From RYN-428 sp035551995 (GTDB lineage Bacteria; Planctomycetota; Phycisphaerae; Tepidisphaerales; Tepidisphaeraceae): DNA of 64,000 bases. Below, in pieces: positions 10,401-18,099 of this stretch (the first letter of the stretch is position 1; the number at the start of each line of letters is the position of its first letter). Made by a program: the position numbers and the translations under genes. The stretch spans positions 8,495-72,494 of the forward strand of contig DASZME010000035.1 in assembly GCA_035551995.1 (NCBI GenBank), written 5' to 3'. Below the pieces are notes generated by a model, which was given only the letters and a program-made list of their open reading frames with translations, was not told the origin of the DNA and made no database searches.

Positions 10401-12153
10401 GAAAGAGGAACCGAGAAAGGAACTGGTCGATCGCGCCAACGCCATCGCCGACAAGGTCACGAACGCGGGGGTGGCGACGACGGTACAGGGTGACGCCGCC
10501 GACGGCGCGGCGCTCGGTGCGGTGAACGCGATCGCGAAACTCGATCCCGCGATCGGCGATTTGAAGGACAAGGTCGCGCGGATGCAGGGGCAGCTTCGCG
10601 GCGGCCGGGGCGGCGTGCTGGCCGACGCCGCGGACGGCGCCGACGCGCCGGGGGATGCCGTGGGCATTGGAAAAATGCGTCGCAAGTGGCGCGGCCTGCT
10701 CGCGGGCCTGGACGGAAACGCAGACGCCGACGGCGCCGGCAAGGCGGGCGGAAAGCCCGGGGCGGCGGGTGTTGGGGAAAGCTCGGCGGCGGGCGCGGGA
10801 TCCGGCGCCGGTTCGGGATCCGGCGGCGGCCATGGGCTGCACATTGGCCGCGGAATTCCCGGCGGCAATGTCCTGCTCGACTCGGAGAAATATAAAAGTC
10901 TCGTCGCCGCTCTGAAGGACCGCGCGATCCAGCAGGGCGACGCCTGGGACCGCAAAGACGCCGACGGTCAGGCCACGCGCCGTGAGGGCGACGCCGGCGC
11001 CAGTCATCCGGCCTCCATCGTGGCGCCGACCACGCAACCCGCGCAATCCGCCAAAAACGATCAACCCTTCGCGCCGGGTTTCAAATCATTGCAGTTCGCG
11101 GTGGCGCCCTACCTGAATACGCCCATCGCGATCGGCGATAACTTCGACGCATGGAAGGATATTCCGGCGATCCACCTTCGTCCTGAGCGCGCCTGGCTGA
11201 CCGATACGACGGGACTGAAGATCGTCGATGATCTGCCGGTGAAGATCGCCTGGGACAATCACGGCCTTTATTTCATGCTCGACATGATCGACCCCGACGG
11301 CAGGATCGAGAAGGCCCACGTCTCGAATTTCTGGATGTGCGACGCGATGGAGGTTTTTCTCGACACGCTCAACACCAAGGAGTCGCGGCGCGGCACGGGC
11401 GCCGGCCAGCAGTTCTGGGCGTGGCCGTTCGGCAGCGCCGACGACGCCGACGCCCCCGGCGGCGAATCGCTTTACGATCGTCATTCCGGGTTTCATTTTG
11501 TCGGCCTTAAGCCGGATGAATTACAACGGTATGCCCGCACCACCGCCAACGGCTATCAATTGCAATGGCACGTCCCGACGGAGCGCGTGCGCGACGCCGA
11601 CCTTGTTCCCGGGAAAATTCTGGGCTTCAACATCACCGTCGAAACCGGCGTGAAGATGCACTATTACTGGTCGGCGTCGAAAGTCGTCGTCACGTCGGTG
11701 CATCCCGATACATGGGGCGATGTCCTGCTGGGTGGTTCCGATGGCCGGGTTGAATTTCCCGCGAAACTTTTCGCCGAGGCCGGCCCCGCGTTATCGAAAA
11801 AGACGGTGAACGCATTCGTCGTCGGCGAGCCGTTGCGCATCCGCGTCACCGATCGCGACATGAATCTGAACGACAAGGTGAAGGACAAAGTTTCCGTCAC
11901 CGTCCGCAACGCGCGCGGCGAGCAGGAAGTGGCGATCCTCGAAGAAACCGGCGCCGACACCGGCGTCTTCGAAGGCTCCATCCGCACCGCTTTTGACATC
12001 GGCGAACGCATCCCCGGCGCGCTCGGCGTCTATGAAGGTGAATCGCTCATCGTCACCTACATAGACCAGGCCCGCGCCAACGGCGCCAGAAACACGGAGA
12101 TCATCAGCAAAATCAAGGCAGGTCCAACCGTCACGGTCGGGCAGGCGAAATGA
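7456..12153 (+). CDS. Giant TonB/TolA-like transducer with coiled-coil body and CBM9-like domain
   Basis: 1565 residues. A positively charged cytoplasmic start precedes one membrane helix (~33-55, 'FIVVSIAAHLVLGMSW'). It contains Ser38 and His42, the S-x3-H spacing shared by TonB (S16/H20) and TolA anchors. Residues ~60-1090 are very Ala/Lys/Glu/Asp/Gln rich and predicted to be long alpha helices, as in TolA domain II but far longer. A Gly-rich linker (~1095-1135) leads to a CBM9/DOMON-like sandwich (~1215-1415; 'VKIAWDNHGLYFMLDM', 'DAMEVFLDT') and an 'EETGADTGVFEGSI' adhesin-like domain (~1450-1550). There is no TonB C-terminal domain. Its place directly after exbB-exbD supports the transducer role; the function is an inference. 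Confidence 0.75.
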   Translation: MKGIQSPVESLPTPELPERVGWRRYFTRQRLRLFIVVSIAAHLVLGMSWGVPAYVKQKHLEAERRRQEAMLQEQRAAAQAASARAKAQALAQTIQDVADQTHKAFDAIAADLRQTDKVKTWTAVAPKLQPAELQLATALGDRSMTDQDLRNLQADLDRQLVNAVNDTLTVDIGKDETEAFLAAVQTRIVPELVNHYKTELHPKVVAPVRAAADAFVKSTRDDAAEAIAVGDADRQAVSVALRKMGEELDAAAGETDQVQALTARKTPAPAEEIQKHSQSANMHLTTAAAAAESSAQAVARLREQFKSLNGASELNERLEIADDSVSESRKAIKAVSLAIGAGNDAGTGAKFTALVLAQRKLAAQWTSAAEAAGRVSALAEQSARGALDAVKDDSIPRQIDQRLAEAFEQKASRRLTDVLAAALRKRLTAAGVKPDEAMIVSTTKQVKSILDTKVGAAGGYGASTSQTLRYLAGAAERRAGAEGKRLAEKFTQTAGPVIVEGVDQVIADDTFDTHLAEMVSRPEQDPGRDDVRDRVAMLAARASDGRANALDTVSITDLRSSAMARAANSDHSAAADAGGPTTEPADAPPVIEEIKQEILAGLKAELQKVFDGKLPEEKAAKVWKDVAKASDGDVNHLAQDLINPNVSDSDLESRRLEFSGKFLNSVRGALDKTGADQVAKDLVKQLEGKAGDAVAGAYKNAVKENVGAALAREWRGAADANRAAASQQVRDIRVALDSARSVADKAAQILDQVKDQTARAVQNARGDTAVERQTLDAGGGKLKEIASAIDGAKADMQKAQKDLPEHAAELKRRLGEIDTAFDDVAASISEAEKTAKADQAPEFGKAVTAARKQVDQFRAALQGGANDLSRDADQAEAKFAKAAEKSRDDSAAGAPGVQSRIERKFAGAFRKDALPRLTNQIVKGYQRKLEQAGVATDADGTAALERAIAAALDKKVTGEARVGEAAIGEVERQRFFDAGKNVKEEPRKELVDRANAIADKVTNAGVATTVQGDAADGAALGAVNAIAKLDPAIGDLKDKVARMQGQLRGGRGGVLADAADGADAPGDAVGIGKMRRKWRGLLAGLDGNADADGAGKAGGKPGAAGVGESSAAGAGSGAGSGSGGGHGLHIGRGIPGGNVLLDSEKYKSLVAALKDRAIQQGDAWDRKDADGQATRREGDAGASHPASIVAPTTQPAQSAKNDQPFAPGFKSLQFAVAPYLNTPIAIGDNFDAWKDIPAIHLRPERAWLTDTTGLKIVDDLPVKIAWDNHGLYFMLDMIDPDGRIEKAHVSNFWMCDAMEVFLDTLNTKESRRGTGAGQQFWAWPFGSADDADAPGGESLYDRHSGFHFVGLKPDELQRYARTTANGYQLQWHVPTERVRDADLVPGKILGFNITVETGVKMHYYWSASKVVVTSVHPDTWGDVLLGGSDGRVEFPAKLFAEAGPALSKKTVNAFVVGEPLRIRVTDRDMNLNDKVKDKVSVTVRNARGEQEVAILEETGADTGVFEGSIRTAFDIGERIPGALGVYEGESLIVTYIDQARANGARNTEIISKIKAGPTVTVGQAK

Positions 12154-12276
12154 CCGAATAAATGGGTCCAGCGGCCATCGTCGGCGGCCGACATTTTTCG
12201 TCGCCCCGCGTGTGCGGCTCCCGCTTTCTGGAGAAAAAAGAGCCGGAAAATGAGGGCCGGGGAAGTGTTTCGTCTT

Positions 12277-14550
12277 TTACGCCGCCGGCGCCGCGATGAG
12301 TTGGCGCTCGTAAAGTTGTTGATAGGTTTCGCACGTCCGCAGCAGTTCTTCATGGCGCCCCTGCCCGACGATTCGGCCGCGGTCCATCACGATAATTTCA
12401 TCCGCGCTGAGAATCGTGCTGAAGCGATGAGCGATCACGAACGTGGTCCGTTCGTGCATCAGGCTGTCGATCGCTTTCTGAATGAGCGCTTCACTCTCGG
12501 CGTCGACCTGGCTGGTCGCTTCGTCAAGAACGAGGATCGGCGTTTTACGGAGGATGGCGCGAGCGATGCAGATTCGTTGTTTTTGCCCGCCGGAGAGTTG
12601 GGCGCCCAGGCCGCCGAGGAGGGTGTCGTAGCCCGACGGCTTTTCCATGATGAAGTCGTGGGCGAACGCTTTTTTTGCCGCGTCTTCGATTTGGCCGCGC
12701 AGCGTTTTGCCGGCGTTGGACTCGAGCGATGTCCAGGCAAGCGGGTGGCCGTACGCGATGTTCTCGGCCACCGTGCCGGGGAAGATCACGCTGTCCTGGG
12801 TGACGAGACTGACCTGATCGCGCAGGCTGCGCAGGGTGCAATCTCGGATGTCGACGCCGTCGATTAATATCCGCCCCGCCTGTGGATCGTAGAAACGCGG
12901 GAGCAGCGCCAGGAGCGTCGTTTTTCCGCTGCCGTTGCGGCCGACGACCGCCACGCATTTTTTTTTCGGGACGCTGAGGCTCACGTCGATCACCGCCGGC
13001 GAGTTGGCGCCGGGATAGGCGAAGGTGACGTTTTCGAATCGCACCTCGCGCGTAAGCGGGGGCAGTTTGATTCTCGGGCGGTGATTTTCCGGGGCGGTCG
13101 ATCCGCCGTTGGATCCCGCCGCCTCGATGGCGCCGGGCGAAAGACTTCGATGGCCCGAACTGCCCGCATGCCACCCTTTCTTTTCGATCGGCAGGTCCAT
13201 CACCTCGAAAATGCGTATCGCGGCGGCGTTGGCCTTTTGCAAAACGTTGTTTACCTTGCTCACCCGCCGAAGCGAGTCGCCGATGCTCGCCAGGCACGCC
13301 ATCACAAGGAAAAAGCTGGTCACCTCCAGCGAATGGGCGATGAGAACCATGTACGACGCGAACAAAATGACGATGCCGACGACGAACAGCGTCAGCGTTT
13401 CGACGGTCGGCTCGCTGAACGAATCGATCCGGCTCATGCGAAGCTGCTCGCCCACCAGTTTGTCCATGATGCGGCGGTAACGTCGCCGCTCAAATCGTTC
13501 GGCGTTGGCGCCTTTCACGACGCGGATGCCGATCAACGAACCTTCGATCTGGCCGAGCATGCTGGCGGAACTGATGAGGGCCTTCTTGCTCGCCCGCCGC
13601 ATTTTTTTGCCGAATTTTTTGATGATCGCGATCAGCAAAGGGGCGAAGAGAACGATGAACAAGGTCAATTTCCAACTGATAAAAATAGCCAGCCCAAACG
13701 CCATCGCCGCCTTGATCGGCTCCTGAATCGTCTGGCCCAGCACCGTCTTAAATCCCTCGGCCAGGCCCTGCGCGTCCTGCGTGAGACGGCTTGTGACGTC
13801 GCTGGTGCCGCTGAGGTTAAAATGGCTGAGGGGGATATGCAGCACGCGATCGTACAGGCGCCGGCGGACGTCGTTGACCGTCAGCACGGCCGCCTTGTCG
13901 CAGAGATATTCCTGAAAGAACTTGGCGATGTTCGCGAGGACGGCCAGCGTCGCGATGACGCCGAACGCTTCGCCGATCGCCCACACCGGATGCGTGGAGA
14001 ACGCACCGGCGATCCTTCGGCCGACGGTGAGGGCCGGAGTCAACGGAGGCAGCGGCAGGGTGACGGCAGCGCCGTCCCTGATGTGGAGGATTTGCGATGT
14101 CCGGTGGGGGCTGGAGAGTTGGCGCAGGAGCCCCGTGACGGCCGCATGCGAATTGTCGGGACCGGCAAAAACGACGTCTTGCTCGTGCAGGCCAGCCTTG
14201 GCGGCCGGGCCGTCTGCGTTCAGTTTGACGACGACCAGGTCTTTGGTTTCGTCGGAAAACTTCAGCCCAAGCCGGCGCTGGGCGACTTCTCGATTGGCCC
14301 AGGCGCCGATGGTGTCTCCCTTGACCAGCACGCGCATGATCGGCAGCATCGTACTCAGGCCCGCGGTATTGGTAATACTGACGAAAATAGCGCAGATGAT
14401 CGAGACGGCCACCATTCCGCGGTAAGGCGCCAAAAATCGGCAGGCGCGCCAGAAGTGGGCGGTTCCTTTTTCCTTTTTGCGCCCTTTTTCGCGCGCGGGC
14501 GCCTGGGATCGATCAGATAACGGCGGCAAACGTCGATCGTCTAAACTCAT
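12277..14550 (-). CDS. MsbA-like ABC exporter (permease-ATPase) with inserted PDZ-like domain
   Basis: 757 residues, about 160 longer than a typical half-exporter. Membrane helix 1 is at ~45-68. Between it and helix 2 (~188-210), residues ~88-168 form a PDZ-like domain ('RLGLKFSDETKDLVVVKL', 'GPAAKAGLHEQDVVFAG'). The remaining membrane domain is ordinary. The ATPase has Walker A 'GRNGSGKTT' at ~537, Q-loop, signature 'LSGGQKQR' at ~652, Walker B 'ILVLDEATS' at ~673 and the switch His in 'VIAHRFSTI'. All catalytic motifs are intact. The family exports lipids, LPS precursors or peptides. The gene is convergent with the giant transducer gene and divergent from the DegT gene; the substrate is unknown. 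Confidence 0.9.
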   Translation of the reverse strand: MSLDDRRLPPLSDRSQAPAREKGRKKEKGTAHFWRACRFLAPYRGMVAVSIICAIFVSITNTAGLSTMLPIMRVLVKGDTIGAWANREVAQRRLGLKFSDETKDLVVVKLNADGPAAKAGLHEQDVVFAGPDNSHAAVTGLLRQLSSPHRTSQILHIRDGAAVTLPLPPLTPALTVGRRIAGAFSTHPVWAIGEAFGVIATLAVLANIAKFFQEYLCDKAAVLTVNDVRRRLYDRVLHIPLSHFNLSGTSDVTSRLTQDAQGLAEGFKTVLGQTIQEPIKAAMAFGLAIFISWKLTLFIVLFAPLLIAIIKKFGKKMRRASKKALISSASMLGQIEGSLIGIRVVKGANAERFERRRYRRIMDKLVGEQLRMSRIDSFSEPTVETLTLFVVGIVILFASYMVLIAHSLEVTSFFLVMACLASIGDSLRRVSKVNNVLQKANAAAIRIFEVMDLPIEKKGWHAGSSGHRSLSPGAIEAAGSNGGSTAPENHRPRIKLPPLTREVRFENVTFAYPGANSPAVIDVSLSVPKKKCVAVVGRNGSGKTTLLALLPRFYDPQAGRILIDGVDIRDCTLRSLRDQVSLVTQDSVIFPGTVAENIAYGHPLAWTSLESNAGKTLRGQIEDAAKKAFAHDFIMEKPSGYDTLLGGLGAQLSGGQKQRICIARAILRKTPILVLDEATSQVDAESEALIQKAIDSLMHERTTFVIAHRFSTILSADEIIVMDRGRIVGQGRHEELLRTCETYQQLYERQLIAAPAA

Positions 14551-14657
14551 GCGGGCGGGGTCCTTGGTTCGATATTGGAATTATCGGACGTTGAAGATCA
14601 TTCAGTATAACTTTCATGGACACTCGGCGACAGTCCGGTTAGTAAATTCATAATTCA

Positions 14658-15803
14658 ATGCCAGAACCGATTCCACTTGCTCAGCCGGACATTACGCAGC
14701 GAGACATCGACGCCGTCGTTGACGTGCTGCACACCACGACGCTTTCGATCGGGCCGAAGATCGAAGAGTTCGAGCATGCCTGCGCCACGCTCGCCGGGCG
14801 GCGCCATGGGATCGGCGTCTCGTCCGGCACCGCCGGGCTTCACTGCGCCATGGTGGCGGCAGGCGTAACCGACGGGCACGAGGTCATCACCACCCCGTTT
14901 TCATTTGTGGCGTCGGCCAACTGCGTTTTGTTCGTCGGCGCCAAGCCGGTCTTTGTCGATATCGACCCGCAGACGCTCAACATGGACGTGGACAAAGTGA
15001 CCGCCGCCATTACGCCGCGCACCAAGGCGATCATCGGCGTGGAAATTTTCGGCCATCCCGGCGGAATGCCGGAGCTTGAGCAAGTGGCCCAACGCCATGA
15101 GCTGGTTTTAGTCGAAGACGCCTGCGAAGGTTTTGGCGGGCATGTCGGGCCGCGGCCGATCGGATCCTTCGGCCGGGCGGGGGTGTTCGCCTTCTACCCC
15201 AACAAGCAGATCACCACCGGCGAAGGCGGCATGATCGTCACCGACGATGATTCGTTCGCTTCGACTTGCAAAGCGTTCCGCAATCAAGGTCGCGAAGGAA
15301 TGGCGTGGCTTGCGCATCAGAAGCTGGGCTTCAACTATCGCCTGAGCGAAATGAACGCGGCTTTGGGCGTCGCTCAACTTTCGCGACTGGAAGAGATTCT
15401 GGCCAACCGCCGGCGGGTGGCGCATCTTTATGTCGATCGGCTCATGACCAATCGTTATCTGATTCTGCCGACGTTGACCGACGACACGCATATGAGCTGG
15501 TTTGTCTTCGTCGTCCGTTTGAACGATCTGTTCAGTCCCGGCGATCGCGATACGGTCATGCTCGAATTGCGAGCCGAGGGGATCGGCTGCAACAACTATT
15601 TTCCGCCGATCCATCTTCAGCCCTACATGGTCGAGCGTTTCGGCTTTAAGGCGGGCGATTTTCCGGTTTGCGAATATGTCGCCAATCGAACGCTGGCGCT
15701 ACCCTTCTTCAATCAGATGACCGATCGCCAGGTCATGCGCGTGTGCGACGTCCTGGAAGAGGCGCTGGAGCATGTGCTCGTCGGCGGCAAGGGACGTTTT
15801 TGA
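14658..15803 (+). CDS. DegT/DnrJ/EryC1/StrS family PLP-dependent sugar aminotransferase
   Basis: 381 residues, normal length. Key marks: 'GVSSGTAGLHCAMVAAGV' (PLP phosphate region, ~54-71), 'EVITTPFSFVASANCVL', 'VLVEDACEGFGG' with the PLP-contacting Asp, and 'FYPNKQITTGEGG', in which Lys183 forms the internal aldimine. The C-terminus has 'NNYFPPIHLQPYM', typical of enzymes making amino sugars for surface polysaccharide or glycan (for example perosamine or bacillosamine types). The gene is divergent from the ABC exporter. The exact nucleotide-sugar substrate cannot be read from the sequence. Confidence 0.92.
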   Translation: MPEPIPLAQPDITQRDIDAVVDVLHTTTLSIGPKIEEFEHACATLAGRRHGIGVSSGTAGLHCAMVAAGVTDGHEVITTPFSFVASANCVLFVGAKPVFVDIDPQTLNMDVDKVTAAITPRTKAIIGVEIFGHPGGMPELEQVAQRHELVLVEDACEGFGGHVGPRPIGSFGRAGVFAFYPNKQITTGEGGMIVTDDDSFASTCKAFRNQGREGMAWLAHQKLGFNYRLSEMNAALGVAQLSRLEEILANRRRVAHLYVDRLMTNRYLILPTLTDDTHMSWFVFVVRLNDLFSPGDRDTVMLELRAEGIGCNNYFPPIHLQPYMVERFGFKAGDFPVCEYVANRTLALPFFNQMTDRQVMRVCDVLEEALEHVLVGGKGRF

Positions 15804-15974
15804 TGCAAAATTCGTCGCGGCCCGCAGCCGTCAAGGTTCTGTTATCCGTCACCGGATACAGGAGATGATCCCTGCGCCGCGGCCGATCCAAGCGTCGGCG
15901 CCTTGAAAATTATTGGAACGGAGGCCCGCGGTTCGATAGTCCCAAATACGGGCAAGGACGCTCGACAGGGAACT

Positions 15975-16814
15975 ATGGCTTATCTGACATTCCACGTTAA
16001 AGGGCGCGAACTCGGCCGTCGTCGGCTCGAGGGGCCGCTGGTTATCGGACGGGCGGCCGACTGCGACGTCTGCGTTCACGATATTCTTCTCTCCCGCCGG
16101 CACTGCCAATTCCAGCCGGATGGAGCGGGATGGGCCGTGGTCGATCTGGGCAGCAAGAACGGCACCCATCGAGCCAGCAAAGCGATCGACCGATTCGTGC
16201 TGAACGACGGCGAAGAACTGCGAATCGGAAAGACAACCATCCGATACTCGTCAGGCACATTCGTCCCCAAACCGCGATCGGCTTCCGCCGGAAAACCAGA
16301 AAGACCCAAACGTCCCGCCGATCCGTGGGCCGCGATGGGCGATACGCTGAGCGGATTCGATTACGTCAAAGATCGCACGGAACAAAAGCAACAAAAAATC
16401 GGCGCCAAGGCGCGTGCCGCACAATCACTTCCCGTCGGCGTTTTCGCGCGGATGCCGACCCCGCAGCCAACGCCCAAGGAGCCGGCGGCTTATGAAAGCG
16501 AAGACGTGTATGCGCTGTTGACGGAACTGGCGTCAAGCTCGTGGGACTCGATCTACATGAACGCATCGCGGCCGGCGCCGAGACGGCCGGCGCCGAGGCC
16601 GATGGTCGGTCATGGTCGTCATCCGCGCACTGCCGCCGGCGCCGGCGATCAACTTGCGCTACAGGCGACCGGCGGCTTGCTTGGTCAAACCGGCGTCCCC
16701 ACGCGTCAGCCGCGCCGTTGGCATCGGGCGCTTCGCCGGGCGGCGCGTGGCGTCGCCGCCGTCGGAAAAACGGTAATGGTCATGGGGCTTGTGCACCTGA
16801 TCGGGAAAATTTGA
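15975..16814 (+). CDS. FHA domain protein
   Basis: About 279 residues from ATG 15975, preceded by GGGA; an upstream in-frame ATG at 15903 would add 24 unlikely residues. Residues ~5-95 form a forkhead-associated domain: 'GPLVIGRAADCDVCVHD', 'LSRRHCQF' (conserved Ser-Arg-x-His) and 'VVDLGSKNGT' (Asn-Gly). Such domains bind phosphothreonine on kinase substrates. The rest is basic, Pro/Arg-rich and probably disordered, with a short hydrophobic stretch near the end. A Ser/Thr kinase is encoded about 18 kb away, but no direct link is shown. Partner unknown. Confidence 0.85.
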   Translation: MAYLTFHVKGRELGRRRLEGPLVIGRAADCDVCVHDILLSRRHCQFQPDGAGWAVVDLGSKNGTHRASKAIDRFVLNDGEELRIGKTTIRYSSGTFVPKPRSASAGKPERPKRPADPWAAMGDTLSGFDYVKDRTEQKQQKIGAKARAAQSLPVGVFARMPTPQPTPKEPAAYESEDVYALLTELASSSWDSIYMNASRPAPRRPAPRPMVGHGRHPRTAAGAGDQLALQATGGLLGQTGVPTRQPRRWHRALRRAARGVAAVGKTVMVMGLVHLIGKI

Positions 16815-16895
16815 TTCTGGGGGCGTTTCTCATGTCGGCGAAGCGACCTTTGGTCGCGAATCACGCCCTGCGAGCGGGCCCGCTACTGTAAACAC
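16806..16895. repeat. Palindromic intergenic repeat, diverged copy of the GCGGCCCCGC family
   Basis: Contains a GCGACC-TTT-GGTCGC hairpin and ends in CGAGCGGGCCCGCTA, the 3' motif shared by the other copies in this window. It closely resembles the element at 51860-51945, which has the same order: a CATGTYGGYGAAGCGACCTT block, then an ACGCCC...CCGCTA block. Confidence 0.6.
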
Positions 16896-16919
16896 GATGA
16901 TTCACGCAAGATGAATTGG

Positions 16920-16976
16920 TACGAACGCCGAGCCGCGGGTCGCCGAGACAGGCGCGGAGAGTAGAGGGAATTCTTG
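16920..16976. repeat. GCCGAG short-period repeat
   Basis: Short tandem-like runs of CGCCGAG (GAACGCCGAG, GGTCGCCGAGAC) related to the longer inverted element at 62433-62613. It directly follows the repeat ending at 16895, the same order seen at 62331-62613. Confidence 0.5.
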
Positions 16977-16986
16977 TTTGCCGAAA

Positions 16987-18066
16987 TTAATTCCGCGGCT
17001 GCGTCGACGGGCGCGTCGTGGGCTGCGTCGCCGGATGGAGCTTGTCGTAAAGCCCCTGAATCGCTTCAAGTTTTTCGGCGATGGCTTTGTCGGAGGGGGT
17101 GGTCATCGTGATATGGACTTCGCCGGCCTTGGTGCGGATAAATTCGTGCACGGGCTGCCCGGCCGAATCGAGATATCGCACGGTGACCTGCGCCGGCGTG
17201 AAGTCGAAATGGACGAAGCCATAGATCGAGCGGGAAAAGGGGCCCTGATCGTCGTGAATGATTGGATGGGAATGCGCCCCGCCGCCGCCGGCGAGGACGA
17301 ATGATGTTTTTTTGCCGGGAACCTCGATGTGCTGAAGGTTGTGCTCATGGCCGCATAGATAGATGTCCACGTCGTTTTTCTCGAACAAGGCGCCCCAATC
17401 GCGATCGAGAATTCCGTTTTGGCGGGCCATGCCGTTGCTGTAAAGGGGATGGTGGGCGCAGCAGATCGTCCAGGGCGCCCGCGGCTTGGAAAGCGCGGCG
17501 GCGAGAAACGTTTTTTCGTCTTCCCATTCCGCCGGGCTCATGAAATCATGATCGCTGTCGAGCATGATCACGGTGACCAGCGGATCATTCGCCGGGAGAT
17601 CGACGCGATACCAGCGGGCCGGCTCCTTCCAGCGCGACTCGGGATGCTCCCTGGCGTACGCCAATTCGACCAGATACTTGTTGTTATCGTAATCGTGGTT
17701 GCCCAGAGCGATATAAAACGGAAAGTCGAGCCGCTTGGCGTCGTACATGTTCTCGAAAAGATTTTGCCAGGCGGGGTCGTGCGTGTCGGCCAGGGGGACA
17801 TAAAAATTATCGCCGGCCGAGAGAAGCGCGTCGAAGCGATGCTTGCTGCGCTGAACATAGTCGGCCATCGCGTCGGCCACTCTCTTCTGAGCGGGCCGGC
17901 CTTCGCCCCAGTCCCCCATCGCCAGCGCATTCAGCTCATGGGCGGGCGCGGTGGCGGGAGGATCGGCGCGCACGCGCGGATTCAGGATAAACGCCGATAG
18001 CAGCGCGATCGCTGCGGCGACGGGGATCATCCGACGGCGGCCGACGATTTTCGTGCGGTGAGTCAT
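16987..18066 (-). CDS. Secreted metallophosphoesterase (purple acid phosphatase-like)
   Basis: 359 residues with an N-terminal hydrophobic signal (~12-30, 'MIPVAAAIALLSAF'). Metal-binding blocks are visible in order: 'AMGDWGEG' (D), 'LLSAGDNFY' (GD-N), 'YIALGNHDY' (GNHD), 'CCAHHPLYS' (HH) and 'LCGHEHNLQH' (GHEH). This order and the overall length fit tartrate-resistant acid phosphatase-like enzymes that hydrolyse phosphate monoesters outside the cytoplasm. The C-terminal tail is Thr/Pro-rich. It ends close to the repeat cluster at 16806-16976. The substrate is not determinable. Confidence 0.88.
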   Translation of the reverse strand: MTHRTKIVGRRRMIPVAAAIALLSAFILNPRVRADPPATAPAHELNALAMGDWGEGRPAQKRVADAMADYVQRSKHRFDALLSAGDNFYVPLADTHDPAWQNLFENMYDAKRLDFPFYIALGNHDYDNNKYLVELAYAREHPESRWKEPARWYRVDLPANDPLVTVIMLDSDHDFMSPAEWEDEKTFLAAALSKPRAPWTICCAHHPLYSNGMARQNGILDRDWGALFEKNDVDIYLCGHEHNLQHIEVPGKKTSFVLAGGGGAHSHPIIHDDQGPFSRSIYGFVHFDFTPAQVTVRYLDSAGQPVHEFIRTKAGEVHITMTTPSDKAIAEKLEAIQGLYDKLHPATQPTTRPSTQPRN

Positions 18067-18099
18067 GAAATATCTCGAATGAAGGTCTATCGCTCACTT

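Noticed and set aside
9067..11064. 665-codon minus-strand frame inside the giant transducer gene
   Set aside because: It is antisense to a well-supported gene, Arg/Gly/Ala-rich without recognisable domains, typical of a GC-rich shadow frame.
13081..14520. 479-codon plus-strand frame opposite the ABC exporter
   Set aside because: Antisense to a gene with intact Walker, signature and switch motifs; the translation has no domain pattern.
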